From: Chloroflexota bacterium | GTDB lineage: Bacteria; Chloroflexota; Dehalococcoidia; Lucifugimonadales; Lucifugimonadaceae | Direction: 5' to 3' | Length of the DNA stretch: 64,000 nt | NCBI GenBank assembly: GCA_009838175.1 | Contig: VXSB01000060.1 | Coordinates: 100,022-164,021, forward strand | In this document: positions 29,563 to 40,206 of the stretch, one piece after another | Numbering within the stretch: position 1 is the first letter of the stretch | Layout of the letters: the number at the start of each line of letters is the position of its first letter | Made by a program: the position numbers and the translations under genes | The notes under the pieces: model-generated | Told to the model about the DNA's origin: nothing | Databases searched by the model: none | What the model saw: only the letters and a program-made list of their open reading frames with translations

Positions 29563-29865
29563 CTCAACACCTTTCGTGTTTCAATTGCCAGACTAGCGAG
29601 CCGACAAATTGTGCGACTCGTTGTACATCGCCAACGCGAACCACAGAATTCCCATTGCCAGTTTGTGGCAACAGCAGTTTCCTGTAAATGTCGCGATGAC
29701 GCAACTAGCAAGTTAATTTATGGGAAAGCAAAAGTCAAACCGCCGATACTGAATCGAGCACTGATAAATCAACTAATTCCGACGCGTCCTTGACGCGAAA
29801 TCGATTTTTCTTTTCGGCCGATGCATCAGTCTCACGACACAATCACAGCCTCAGCTTCCTCAGAC

Positions 29866-29893
29866 TTGACATCCAACCGGCCCACGCTAAGTT
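29866..29893 (+). promoter_or_regulatory. Putative promoter TTGACA-16-TAAGTT upstream of sulfatase
   Basis: ttgacatccaaccggcccacgctaagtt. Confidence 0.4.
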
Positions 29894-29936
29894 GGGGCAA
29901 CATCCTCACATTTGCACAACAACACCCGAAACAACC

Positions 29937-31619
29937 ATGACCTCAAACGCACTCCCCAACGTCATCTTCATCGTCGCCGACCAACTCAAAGCGACTGCCC
30001 TCCAGATGTACTCCGAGATCGGTGTCCCGACACCGTCCCTCGAGAGAATGGCTAATGAAGGTGTCATGTACCGCCACGCCGTCACACCCCATGCCCTCTG
30101 CGTCCCAGCCCGCGTCTCAATGATGACCGGCCGCTACGCCCACTCCACAGGTGCCCGACGCAACGAAACCCTCATGCCATCTGGACAACTCCACGCATTC
30201 CGCATCTGGAAAGAACTCGGCTACACAACCGGCCTGATCGGCAAAAACCACTGCTTCATCGAGCAAGACGACGTCGACCTCCTAGACGTCCGTTGCGAAA
30301 TGTCCCACGGCGGTCTGCCCCGAAGCAACTACAAAGGCGAGATCCCTGGAATCAAAGGCATGGAATGGGTCGTCCCAAGAGAGGTCATCAACGAAGCACA
30401 CTCCACGCGCAACAACATGCCTGAACAGAGCCGAAGCTTCGGATACGCCGTCACCGATCACCCCATCGAAGGCTACTCCACTGCTGCACTGACAATCCAA
30501 ACCAAAGCATTCATTGACCGCTTCGGCAGTCCAAACGACGATCCAGACCGCAAACCATTCGCTCTGCTGCTCTCCTACCCTGATCCGCACCATCCGCTAG
30601 AGGCCCCTCGCAAGTACGCCGACATGATTCCGCCCGAAAGCATAGTTACGCCACCCCAACGATCGGACGAATACACCGACGGCACAATACCCACCCGCAA
30701 CCGCCAGCTCCACGACATGCTCGGCGTCAGCGTTGACGACCCCAAACACGTCCGAAACGCAATGGCCGTCTACATGGCGATGACCCGTTTCGTCGACGAC
30801 GCAGTCGGAGAAGTCCTCGACCATCTCGATGAAACCGGACTTCGCGAAAACACCATCGTCGTCTTCACTGCCGACCACGGCGACTTCAACGGCGAACACG
30901 ACATGCTCGGCAAAGGCGGCGTCTTCTACGACGCATTGACCCGCGTCCCAATGCTCGTCTCATGGCCCGCCGGTGGCGTCCCATGCGGCAGAGTAGACGA
31001 CTCGATGGCCAACACCATCGACCTCCTGCCAACCATCCTCCAACTTTCCCGCGTCGCAGACTTCAGCGCATCACCCGACGGGGAAGATATCGACGAGTTA
31101 CTGCGCCCCGGACCCCGCGTACTCCACGACAACGACTCCTCAGTCATCAACTCCGAATCCCTCCGCCGCATCCAAGGCCGACCGCTACCAACTGCGACAG
31201 ACTCACCGCCACGTTCCGCCGCATTCAGCGAATACGGTACCGGCGGAACAGCGCTGACCGATGAAGCCATGCACGAACTGATGGACCAAGGCCACCAAGG
31301 CCGCGACCTCCTAATGGAGACTCTCTGGATTCGCGAGGCCGAGGGTCGTCGCAGAATGGTCCGCACCAAAGACTGGAAATTCGTAACCGACCCCGGCAGC
31401 GACGACCTTGACGAACTCTACGACTTAAACACCGATCCGTGGGAACTCACCAACGTCGCCAACGATCCGGCAAACATCCCCGTCATATCCAAGATGCGGG
31501 CCCTCCTCATGGAGTGGGCCACCGCCACCGAGGATTACGACCCCGTCCCACTTCCAACAACCCTAGGACGCCTCGTCTACATCGAATCCGAAGGCCGATG
31601 GGGAACCGCACGTGGCTGA
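29937..31619 (+). CDS. Type I sulfatase / alkaline phosphatase superfamily hydrolase
   Basis: PNVIFIVADQLKATALQ, CVPARVSMMTGRYAHSTG (CxPxR formylglycine motif), VVFTADHGDFNGEHDMLGKGGVFYD. Confidence 0.92.
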   Translation: MTSNALPNVIFIVADQLKATALQMYSEIGVPTPSLERMANEGVMYRHAVTPHALCVPARVSMMTGRYAHSTGARRNETLMPSGQLHAFRIWKELGYTTGLIGKNHCFIEQDDVDLLDVRCEMSHGGLPRSNYKGEIPGIKGMEWVVPREVINEAHSTRNNMPEQSRSFGYAVTDHPIEGYSTAALTIQTKAFIDRFGSPNDDPDRKPFALLLSYPDPHHPLEAPRKYADMIPPESIVTPPQRSDEYTDGTIPTRNRQLHDMLGVSVDDPKHVRNAMAVYMAMTRFVDDAVGEVLDHLDETGLRENTIVVFTADHGDFNGEHDMLGKGGVFYDALTRVPMLVSWPAGGVPCGRVDDSMANTIDLLPTILQLSRVADFSASPDGEDIDELLRPGPRVLHDNDSSVINSESLRRIQGRPLPTATDSPPRSAAFSEYGTGGTALTDEAMHELMDQGHQGRDLLMETLWIREAEGRRRMVRTKDWKFVTDPGSDDLDELYDLNTDPWELTNVANDPANIPVISKMRALLMEWATATEDYDPVPLPTTLGRLVYIESEGRWGTARG

Positions 31620-31650
31620 GCAAACATGCCCCTACTCGAAGTCGAAAACC

Positions 31651-32550
31651 CTACCCCAACTGCCGCAACCGCGGATCCAACCTATCCCTCAACCAATCCC
31701 CAAAAAAGTTCAACGACGTCACCGTCAAAAAAAGCGCCGTCCCAGGAATCACCGAAGTCCACCAAGCCGTCTGTAAATAGTCACGTCCCTCAGCGACCAT
31801 GTTCCCCCAAGACGGAGTAGGCGCCGGAATGCCCGCACCCAAGAAACTCAACGTGGCCTCGTACAAAATAAGATTCCCGACGCTCAACGAACTGATCACT
31901 GTTATCGTCCCAATAGTGCCCGGCATTATGTGCCGCGCCAAGATGCGAGCCGTCGATGCTCCTGAAATCCTCGCCAAAGCCACATAACCGCTCTCCTTGA
32001 GCACCAAAACGTCAGCTCTAACATTGCGAGGGAACGAGACCCAAGCCACCAAGATCATCAAAACCATAATGGTGCTGTAGCTCGCCCCGAAAATGATCGC
32101 CGCAACCAGCGCCAACAATAAGAAGGGAAAACCCATCCATATATCTACGATTCGCATAATGATCTCGTCCACGATACCCCCCGCATAACCCGCTAGCAGT
32201 CCTAACCCGCAGCCAATCAACATCCCGGCAGACAGCGCAACCGCCATAACCGACAGCGAAACCCTCGCACCGTGTATGACCCGACTAAGCACATCCCGGC
32301 CAACATGGTCGCCACCGAAAAGATACGGGCTGTCGTCTTGGTACAACGGACTGGCATTACGATCAGGCAGCGATTGATCGATCGGATCGTTAGGCGCGAT
32401 CCAGTCCGCACCTAGACCCATCGTCACCAAAATCGCGATCAAAACCACCGGTAGGATCGGCCATCGACGCAGGATGTACCACAACGTCAACCGTTGCTGC
32501 GGCGTTGGTGCAACTTGCGCCGCCGCGCCAGCCGTTTGTTCCACGGTCAT
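31651..32550 (-). CDS. ABC peptide transporter permease (DppC-type)
   Basis: YLFGGDHVGRDVLSRVIHGARVSLSVM; ARISGASTARILARHIMPGTIGT. Confidence 0.92.
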   Translation of the reverse strand: MTVEQTAGAAAQVAPTPQQRLTLWYILRRWPILPVVLIAILVTMGLGADWIAPNDPIDQSLPDRNASPLYQDDSPYLFGGDHVGRDVLSRVIHGARVSLSVMAVALSAGMLIGCGLGLLAGYAGGIVDEIIMRIVDIWMGFPFLLLALVAAIIFGASYSTIMVLMILVAWVSFPRNVRADVLVLKESGYVALARISGASTARILARHIMPGTIGTITVISSLSVGNLILYEATLSFLGAGIPAPTPSWGNMVAEGRDYLQTAWWTSVIPGTALFLTVTSLNFFGDWLRDRLDPRLRQLG

Positions 32551-33507
32551 CTAGTCGTACCTGATCACCGGGTTCAAAATCCCATACGCAATGTCAGCCA
32601 AGAAATTCATCGCAACGAAAATCGCCGTGAACACCAGAACCGTGCTCGTCAACGTAGGAAAATCATTGTTCCAAACCGCGTCAGTCATCAACTGCCCAAC
32701 ACCCGGCCACGCAAATATCCGCTCTACAACCACAGCGCCAGTCACGAAACTCGCCAAAATGATCGCCGAAGTGGTCAACGGCTGGAGAATAGCGTTGCGG
32801 AACGCGTGTTTCCACACCACAACTCGATACGCAGTCCCCTTCGCCCTCGCAAGCGTCACATACTCCGAATCCAACACCTCAAGCATCGACGACCGCGTCA
32901 ATCGCAACAAAGCCGCCGCCGGACCCCAGCCAAGCGCAAAAGCCGGCATTATCAAATACTTGAACTTCGCCCACGTCCAGAACGACACGTCATCCGGACC
33001 AGCAGTCCCTACCGGCAACCAGTCCAGCGTCACCGCAAACAGCAAGATCGCCATTATGCAGACCCAGAATATCGGCGCCGCCTGACCAATCAGCGCGATA
33101 GTGCGACTGACGTAATCCGACAACGATCCCCGTTTAACCGCTGAGACTACCCCCAACGGGACCCCCATCAAAATCGCCAGAATGAACGAAGCCACCGCCA
33201 GCTGCATAGTCGGCGCCACGCGCTCCCAAATCAATTTACGGACCGAAGTCTCCGATACAATCGTCTCTCCAAAATCACCCGTCAAAACTCGTCCCAACCA
33301 CACGAGATACTGCACCACGAGCGGTTTATCTAGCCCTAGTTTCTGGCTCAGTTGCTCGACACGCTCCGGGGACATCCCGTAGCCACCCGGCTTCGCGAAC
33401 AACAGCAACGGATCACCCGCCATCCGCGAAAGACCGAACACGAACATCGTCGCCGCGAGCAAAGTAATAATCGCGAAGATGAGTTTCCTGATCAGGTAGC
33501 GACGCAT
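32551..33507 (-). CDS. ABC peptide transporter permease (DppB-type)
   Basis: RRYLIRKLIFAIITLLAATMFVFGLSRMAGDPL; LARAKGTAYRVVVWKHAFRNAILQPL. Confidence 0.92.
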   Translation of the reverse strand: MRRYLIRKLIFAIITLLAATMFVFGLSRMAGDPLLLFAKPGGYGMSPERVEQLSQKLGLDKPLVVQYLVWLGRVLTGDFGETIVSETSVRKLIWERVAPTMQLAVASFILAILMGVPLGVVSAVKRGSLSDYVSRTIALIGQAAPIFWVCIMAILLFAVTLDWLPVGTAGPDDVSFWTWAKFKYLIMPAFALGWGPAAALLRLTRSSMLEVLDSEYVTLARAKGTAYRVVVWKHAFRNAILQPLTTSAIILASFVTGAVVVERIFAWPGVGQLMTDAVWNNDFPTLTSTVLVFTAIFVAMNFLADIAYGILNPVIRYD

Positions 33508-33558
33508 GCTGAACCCATTATCGTCTCAAATAGACGATCACGTAGCAAAAATCTGATT

Positions 33559-33589
33559 CCCTGCGGGTCGGCGAACCCGACCCGCAGGG
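33559..33589 (-). other. Intercistronic stem-loop between SBP4 and permease gene
   Basis: CCCTGCGGGTCG ... CGACCCGCAGGG perfect 12-bp stem. Confidence 0.75.
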
Positions 33590-33603
33590 ACAACACCGTT
33601 CCC

Positions 33604-35745
33604 TTACTTCAGGACGATGTTCTCTGGCGAGTTGTAGCTGCCGCCAATGTGCATTGGCCACTCAGCGATGTAGTTCGGATTCGCGTAGTAGGCTTGCGGT
33701 ACCGTTACGTAACCCGGGAACAACGCCCAGTTGTGCATGTACGCAAGGTACTCCTTGTTGATCTTGATGCGCTCCTCGCGGTCCGGCTCATTCCTAGCAG
33801 CGTTGTACCACTCCAAGATGTCAGGCGATTCGAAACCGCAACTGAAACCACCACGTGTCAAAGTCGTCTGCACAAGCCCCTTAGGCCAGTCGAACGGGTA
33901 CGCTTCTTGTCCGTCGTCACACGATGTCAGCATCGGAACCACGGTAGACCTGCTAACCAGCCCTGGACGGAACACACCGTACGCGTACTTGAGCACCTTT
34001 ACGTTGATACCAACGTCTGTCCAGAAACCAGCGATCGCATCTCCGATCTCGCCAGCGGGGCCTTCACCACCGCCAAGCTCCGGTCCCACGAACAACGGCA
34101 TCTCAAATCGAACACCATTGTCGCCTGCTGGATAACCCGCATCGTCGAGCATCTTGTTCGCCGCATCAACGTCGTACGGATACTCGTATTGGGAGTCCCA
34201 GTTCGGGTTGAACGTGCTGAAGTAAGTCACGTGCACCGGATTGCCAACGCCGCCGAGAACGTGCTCGACAATCGCCGCTCGATCAACCGAACGGGCCAAT
34301 GCCTGCCGGACCAATCGAGCCTGCTCCATGTCATCAATCCCCGGAGGGTTGTCTCCATCTTCAGGCTGGTGCGGGTTACCGACCCACTGGATCGGCCGCA
34401 CGAAAACGCCGTGCGACGGGAAGTCGATCGCCTCACCCGTGATCGCGTTCGTGGTCTCCCACAAGTTGCCCGGGAACATCACACCCTCTTGGATACCGGC
34501 ACCAGCGCCAACCTCCAAGAACCCGGCTTTCTTCATCCGAGCCAAGTCCTTCGGGTCGATGAACGAAACGTCAGACTCACCGTTCTGCAACAGAGCCACA
34601 CGAGTGAACTCTTCCGGAACCGCCAACACTTTGAACGAGTCAATTCCGGCGTTCTTGCGCCAGTGGTCGTAGTCAACCTTCTCTAGCGTGACACTCGTAC
34701 CAGACTTGAAGTCGGTTACGCTGAACGGACCCGTGCCGATGAAGTTGTCTTTGAGCCAGTCTCTGCCATTCTCGTCAAAAGCTCGTTTCGACGTAGCCAT
34801 GCTGGTCAATCCACCCGATGCCTCTTGGTTCAAGAAGTTGCTAGCCCAACGCACGTCGAAGTTGTTGAACTGTGCCGAGATCGTGTAGTCGTCAATCGCT
34901 TCAACTGGCACGTCGCCGAACAGCGCCGTAAAGTTCGCGGCACTAGCAGCGATCGACTCTGGGTTGATAGCCGGGTTCGTCCGGTTAATCACCCAAGCGA
35001 TATCTTCGGCCTTCAACTCACCCCAGCCATTGTGGAACTGGACCCCTTGACGGATATTGATCGTCACAGAACTCAGATCTTCCGCCAACGTCCAAGTATC
35101 TGCCAGCATCGGTTCGTCCCAGTCGGCTGCGCCAGGAGTGAACAGGTGTTCGCCCGCTCCCCAGCGATCCCCCTGAAGTGGAGCATCCGGAAGGCTTCCA
35201 CCATTGCCGCTGATGCTGCCCAACGCGGAACCAACATCCGCGAAGATGACGTGACCGGGCGTGCTCTTGGAATCGGGTATATCGATCGCCTCCATCATCG
35301 CTTCTTCCATCATCCCCTCAGGAGTCGCTGTCACCACAACCTCGACCTCCTTCTCCACCTCCTTGACAACCTCGACTTCCTCGACTACCACGACCTCAAC
35401 CGGTACTTCCTTCTCAACAACTACCGTCTGCACGACGGTCTGGCCGGCAACTTCGACTTCCCTTTCGACGACGACAGTCTGGATCACGGTCTCACCGGCG
35501 ACCTGTACTTCCTTCTCGACCACAACAGTCTGGACCACAGTCTCACCAGCGACCTGAACCTCCTTCTCGACCACGACGGTTTGGATCACCGTTTCACCAG
35601 GAACTTGCTCTTTAACCACGACGGTCTGGATTACTGTCTCGGTCCCGCCACACGCAACAGCAAATACTGCCACGACAGCCAAGATAGAGAGTAGCCCAGC
35701 GCTTAAAGTCTTGCGTTTGAACTTATCGGTCAGAATTTTCATCAC
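33604..35745 (-). CDS. Peptide-type ABC substrate-binding lipoprotein with 17-aa GETVVQTVVVEKEVQVA repeats, SBP4
   Basis: VFAVACGGTETVIQTVVVKEQVPGETVIQTVVVEKEVQVAGETVVQTVVVEKEVQVA...; DTWTLAEDLSSVTINIRQGVQFHNGWGELKAEDIAWVIN. Confidence 0.92.
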   Translation of the reverse strand: MMKILTDKFKRKTLSAGLLSILAVVAVFAVACGGTETVIQTVVVKEQVPGETVIQTVVVEKEVQVAGETVVQTVVVEKEVQVAGETVIQTVVVEREVEVAGQTVVQTVVVEKEVPVEVVVVEEVEVVKEVEKEVEVVVTATPEGMMEEAMMEAIDIPDSKSTPGHVIFADVGSALGSISGNGGSLPDAPLQGDRWGAGEHLFTPGAADWDEPMLADTWTLAEDLSSVTINIRQGVQFHNGWGELKAEDIAWVINRTNPAINPESIAASAANFTALFGDVPVEAIDDYTISAQFNNFDVRWASNFLNQEASGGLTSMATSKRAFDENGRDWLKDNFIGTGPFSVTDFKSGTSVTLEKVDYDHWRKNAGIDSFKVLAVPEEFTRVALLQNGESDVSFIDPKDLARMKKAGFLEVGAGAGIQEGVMFPGNLWETTNAITGEAIDFPSHGVFVRPIQWVGNPHQPEDGDNPPGIDDMEQARLVRQALARSVDRAAIVEHVLGGVGNPVHVTYFSTFNPNWDSQYEYPYDVDAANKMLDDAGYPAGDNGVRFEMPLFVGPELGGGEGPAGEIGDAIAGFWTDVGINVKVLKYAYGVFRPGLVSRSTVVPMLTSCDDGQEAYPFDWPKGLVQTTLTRGGFSCGFESPDILEWYNAARNEPDREERIKINKEYLAYMHNWALFPGYVTVPQAYYANPNYIAEWPMHIGGSYNSPENIVLK

Positions 35746-35968
35746 CTACACTCCTGTGTGCTGAGGTTCTCTTTTCACCGATTAATCGCCACTCGACCTT
35801 CAGAACTAGCGCGCGTGCGACTACGAACCGCGGGACGACAAGGCGTGAAGCAACCTTACACCAGATAAGAGACTGACGCGTGCGTGATCTGCGAGTTTCG
35901 TAAAGAAACAAATTCGCAACGTCGAAACCCAGATCCCACCTCTACGCAACCCACAACGCGAACTGAGA

Positions 35969-36880
35969 TTACAGCTGTCGCAAAGTCGGATCGACCCGGT
36001 CGCGGAACCAGTCGCCGAGGAAGTTGCCAGACATCACGACCATCGCAATGACCAAGCCCGGGAACAACGAAGTCCACCAAGCAGCGTCGATGTATTGACG
36101 CTCCTCGCTAATCATCCGCCCCCAAGAAGGCTCCGGCGGTGGAATACCAGCGCCGAGGTAGCTCAGAGACGCTTCGAGAAGGATGATGTTCCCAGTACCC
36201 AGCGTCGCCGTCACGATCACGATGTTCACGACACCAGGGAGTATGTGCCGGATCATGATCCGCGTATTCGAAGCACCCGCGACACGCGCAAGTGCAACAT
36301 ATTCACGGTTTTTAAGCGACAGAGTCTCTGCTCTCACCAACCGGACAGCGCCCGGCCACGAAACAATCGCTAAAACAATGATCAGAGTCTCAAGACTCTG
36401 TTCTAAAACCAAGACGATGACCAAGATGATGAGCAACCCGGGAAGGATGTTCCAAGCGTCGACGAAACGCATAACAATGTCATCGATGAGTCCGCCGAAA
36501 TAACCCGCGACCAAGCCGATAGTCGTGCCTACGATTACGCCTGTTCCCACCGCCGCGACGACCACTAACACGGTAATGCGCGCACCAGCAATGATCTTGC
36601 TTAAGATGTCGCGCCCTAGCGCGTCGGTTCCCAGGAAGTAAGAAATGGAAGCATTTTCATCTTCCATCCAAAACGGAGGGGTATGCCGAACCCTAAGATC
36701 CGCTCTTTCGGGATTGTGCGGGAGAATCCACGCCTCCGCAACCGCAGTGAAGAGCAAAAGCGCGATGATGAATGCCGGTATGACCGGATAGCGACGCAGA
36801 AACTCGAGCGGCGATAGACGTCGCCTTTGGACGGTTACTGCGCCAGAAACCTGGCTGTCAGTCCCGCTATCTGTTACCGC
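35969..36880 (-). CDS. ABC peptide transporter permease (DppC-type); 5' end uncertain
   Basis: YFLGTDALGRDILSKIIAGARITVLVV; frame continues upstream of the ORF-track TTG start (RRRLSPLEFLRRYPVIPAFIIALLLFTAVAE). Confidence 0.88.
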   Translation of the reverse strand, partial: AVTDSGTDSQVSGAVTVQRRRLSPLEFLRRYPVIPAFIIALLLFTAVAEAWILPHNPERADLRVRHTPPFWMEDENASISYFLGTDALGRDILSKIIAGARITVLVVVAAVGTGVIVGTTIGLVAGYFGGLIDDIVMRFVDAWNILPGLLIILVIVLVLEQSLETLIIVLAIVSWPGAVRLVRAETLSLKNREYVALARVAGASNTRIMIRHILPGVVNIVIVTATLGTGNIILLEASLSYLGAGIPPPEPSWGRMISEERQYIDAAWWTSLFPGLVIAMVVMSGNFLGDWFRDRVDPTLRQL

Positions 36881-36899
36881 AGTAGTGATACAGGTTCTC

Positions 36900-37835
36900 C
36901 TAGTTGTACTTGATTCGTGGGTCCAACAAAGCGTAGACGATGTCCAGCGACAAGATCATGACCACAAACGCTGCGCCGTAGATGATCGCCAACCCGGCAA
37001 GCAACGGGTAATCCGTTGCCCACAGCGCATCGATCGCGAGCCGACCTAGCCCTGGCCACGCAAACACCGTCTCGATGATGATGGTGCCATTCAACAATCC
37101 GAACAACACGAAGACCGACAGGGTCAACGGGGGGATGATCGCGTTGCGGAAGGCATGTTTCCAACGCACCGGAACCTGTGCGACTCCTTTGGCGCGCGCA
37201 AATTTGACGAACTCCGAATCCAGTATCTCCAGCATCGCGGTACGAGTGATCCGGAGATAAGATGCCGCCGGGAACCACGCCAGCGCCACGGCAGGCATCA
37301 CGAAATTCCTTATCGCGAGACCCTCTCCCTTGGTTCCGCTAGGTAACCATCCGAGATTCACCGCGAATACGAAGATCATCACCAACGCTAACCAGAATAT
37401 CGGTACCGACTGCCCGAATAGGGCGAAACCGCGTAACACGTAGTCTAGAAAATTCCCGCGATTTGTCGCAGAAAACACCCCGAGCGGCACGCCCACCAAA
37501 GTTCCCAGAAGCCACGCGATGATTCCCAGTTGAATCGTGTTCGGTGCCTTCTCTCTGATAATCTCCAAAACCCCACGTTGCGTCGTCACGCTGTCGCCGA
37601 AATCGCCCGTCAATATATCCCCCATCCAGAGCGCGAACTGAATCGGCACAGGCTTGTCGAGATTCAATCTCCGTCCCCACTCTTCCCAGACCGCAGGATC
37701 TATGCCCAATGAGTCTTCACCTATGAAGAAATACCTCGGGTCGCCCTTCACCCGCGACAGTGAAAACACGATCAACATCGCGAGCATCAGAGCGATGATC
37801 CCTAGGAGCACACGTCTGGCGATAAATTGTCCCAT
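36900..37835 (-). CDS. ABC peptide transporter permease (DppB-type)
   Basis: MGQFIARRVLLGIIALMLAMLIVFSLSRVKGDPR; ARAKGVAQVPVRWKHAFRNAIIPPLTL. Confidence 0.92.
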   Translation of the reverse strand: MGQFIARRVLLGIIALMLAMLIVFSLSRVKGDPRYFFIGEDSLGIDPAVWEEWGRRLNLDKPVPIQFALWMGDILTGDFGDSVTTQRGVLEIIREKAPNTIQLGIIAWLLGTLVGVPLGVFSATNRGNFLDYVLRGFALFGQSVPIFWLALVMIFVFAVNLGWLPSGTKGEGLAIRNFVMPAVALAWFPAASYLRITRTAMLEILDSEFVKFARAKGVAQVPVRWKHAFRNAIIPPLTLSVFVLFGLLNGTIIIETVFAWPGLGRLAIDALWATDYPLLAGLAIIYGAAFVVMILSLDIVYALLDPRIKYN

Positions 37836-37881
37836 GGTTCGGTAAGCCGTCCGCCGTTTGCTATCTCGACGTTCACCACGA

Positions 37882-37917
37882 AAGAGCCTAACCTGCTTGG
37901 CAACAAGCTAGGCTCTT
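37882..37917 (-). other. Intercistronic stem-loop between SBP5 and permease gene
   Basis: AAGAGCCTA-acct-GCTTG-gcaa-CAAGC-TAGGCTCTT. Confidence 0.7.
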
Positions 37918-37938
37918 CCGTTATTGGGGCTTTTAACC

Positions 37939-39876
37939 CTACTTGATGATTATGTCCTCAAGTGGGTAGATCATGTTGACCGGCGCAGTGTGCATCGCGG
38001 CCTTCTTGGGATCCCAACTTATGAGGTCACCGTTGTAGATCGTGTAGACGGGGAATTCGACCGTTGACGGGTCCCAGTGCCAGAACGCTTCGTGGTTGCC
38101 GAATTGGACCGCCATCTCGTTGCGCTTCTGGATGTCCTCTTCCCCGAGCATGTCGCCGTAGATCCGCTGGTAGAACGGAATACCTCCGCTCCACATGATG
38201 CCACCCGCGAACCACGCTTGGGCTTCACGACCTTTGGCGAAGTGAGCAGGCATTCCACCCTGCTCTCCGTCGTGCACCAGGTGGATGAACGAACGGTCGA
38301 CGAACGTCGGGTGCCAAGTCGTGAACGGGCCGAGGTGGAATTCGACATCGACGTTCAACGTGTCTTTCCACATCGAAGCTATCGCCTGGTGAGCCTCGCT
38401 TGGTTCGTTGCCAGCCCACCATCCGATCGTGAATCCGTCGACACCGGCCTCTGACATTAGAGCCGCCGCTCCTTCCGGATCGTATGGCACACACCATGCA
38501 TCGTCATGGAGTTGGTCGTTGGCTGAGATCGCCCAGTTGCAGCCTGGCCACGCGAGGCCGTCGTAGATGCTGTCTGCCAACGCCTGCTTGTCGATCGCTT
38601 TCGCCATCGCAAGGCGGACTTTACGCCCGTTCTCCATCTCAGGACAGATCGAACCCGGGTCTGAGGGAACTTCCTCTAGAAGCACATTCCAGTCACAATC
38701 CGAACCAGGGAGGTCGTAGAAGCTGACCCAAGGGAACGCCTCCGGGTTCTTCTTCGCTTCATCGTAGCCCGGGTTGCCGAGCGGCTCACCAGTCTTCGGG
38801 TTGGTCAGCTCCAAGAAGTTCGGGTTCATTCCAACGTGCAGGATTACTGTCTGGAGCAACCGCCTTACGCCGCCGGCCGCTTCCAGTCTAGGTGTGTTCG
38901 GCAGCGTCACGTGGGTTATCATCGCTTCGCCGCTCTCAAACATCGCGATCCTAGAAGCCTCTTCAGGTACCTCGATTATCCGGGCCGACGCGATGTGTGC
39001 GGCCTGGTTGTAGTGCTCGGGCAGAGCATCAAGGAGGATTTTGTCGTTGTCCAGCCACTCTCGGATCTCAAACGGGCCGGTGCCGACGAAGATGTCGCGC
39101 ATGCCTTCGGGACCGAACTCGTCGTAGATGGTTTTACTGGCGATGCTGTAAGCGTCTCGGAGGTTCGAGAACAGCCAACCTGGAAGCCGGCTGTCGTACT
39201 TGATGATCTCCATCTCCGCGGTGTACTTGTCAACCGCAACCGTCTCCCCGTAGCAGCAGGTCAAGTCTCCTCCGACGTCGTGCAAGGTCTCTGGGTTCAC
39301 GTTTGGGTTGACTGTGTTGGTGCTCCATGCGAAGTCTTCAGCGGTTACCTCGCCCCACCCTTTGTGGAACTGGATGCCGGGGCGCACATGCCAAGTGAAG
39401 CTCGTGTAGTCCGGAGCAAGCTCCCACCGCTCGGCGACGGCCGGGATAACCCTGCCATCCGCAGACCATTGAACTGGGGTATCCCAGACGCTGTAGTAGT
39501 ACTGTTCGTTCGAACACGTAGGCACGCAAAGCTCTGGTGTGCCGACAGGCAAACCGACGGTCTGCAAAGCCGCTACAAATTCGCCAGACTGTTCAGACGG
39601 CATCATCATCGTGTCAGATGGTGCACTCGTAGCCGTTACGACGACTTCGACTTCCTTCTCGACGACCTTCTCGACCTCAACCTCAACTTCCTTCTCGACC
39701 TCAACCACCTTCTCAACTTCGACAATCACCGTTTCTTTCACGACCCTCGTGACTTCTACGGTTTCCGTCCCCCCACACGCGATCGCGAATACCGCAATCG
39801 CAGCGCCGACAGTCATCAGCAATGCTGCGACCGACTTGCGCTTGGTTATTAATGGAACGAATTTCATTTGCGACAC
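37939..39876 (-). CDS. Peptide-type ABC substrate-binding lipoprotein, SBP5
   Basis: AVFAIACGGTETVEVTRVVKETVIVEVEKVVEVEKEVEVEVEK; AERWELAPDYTSFTWHVRPGIQFHKGWGEVTAEDFAWS. Confidence 0.92.
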   Translation of the reverse strand: MSQMKFVPLITKRKSVAALLMTVGAAIAVFAIACGGTETVEVTRVVKETVIVEVEKVVEVEKEVEVEVEKVVEKEVEVVVTATSAPSDTMMMPSEQSGEFVAALQTVGLPVGTPELCVPTCSNEQYYYSVWDTPVQWSADGRVIPAVAERWELAPDYTSFTWHVRPGIQFHKGWGEVTAEDFAWSTNTVNPNVNPETLHDVGGDLTCCYGETVAVDKYTAEMEIIKYDSRLPGWLFSNLRDAYSIASKTIYDEFGPEGMRDIFVGTGPFEIREWLDNDKILLDALPEHYNQAAHIASARIIEVPEEASRIAMFESGEAMITHVTLPNTPRLEAAGGVRRLLQTVILHVGMNPNFLELTNPKTGEPLGNPGYDEAKKNPEAFPWVSFYDLPGSDCDWNVLLEEVPSDPGSICPEMENGRKVRLAMAKAIDKQALADSIYDGLAWPGCNWAISANDQLHDDAWCVPYDPEGAAALMSEAGVDGFTIGWWAGNEPSEAHQAIASMWKDTLNVDVEFHLGPFTTWHPTFVDRSFIHLVHDGEQGGMPAHFAKGREAQAWFAGGIMWSGGIPFYQRIYGDMLGEEDIQKRNEMAVQFGNHEAFWHWDPSTVEFPVYTIYNGDLISWDPKKAAMHTAPVNMIYPLEDIIIK

Positions 39877-40206
39877 TCCCGTATTCTTGTTTTCCGATAC
39901 GTTGTCGTACCCTGATCATCACATTGGGCGGATTCCCGTGCGCGGGAACGACCTCCCAGAAACAGGGCGTGCAAGTACCATACACCGAATCTCCAAGCGT
40001 GCGCGACCTCTTTGCGCGATTCGTGAAAACTTAAAGCGTTCGTGTCGAATACGCTTTACATACACTGCCGGAGGTGTCCCAAGTCATCGATTGTTAGAGA
40101 CATCGCCAAGCGTCCAGATAGCGGATTGACTACGGATGCAATCAAGCCGCCGAAACGGTTACCATTGCCTTCGTATCCAGTGCTCGATTGAGACGAGAGG
40201 AGCATC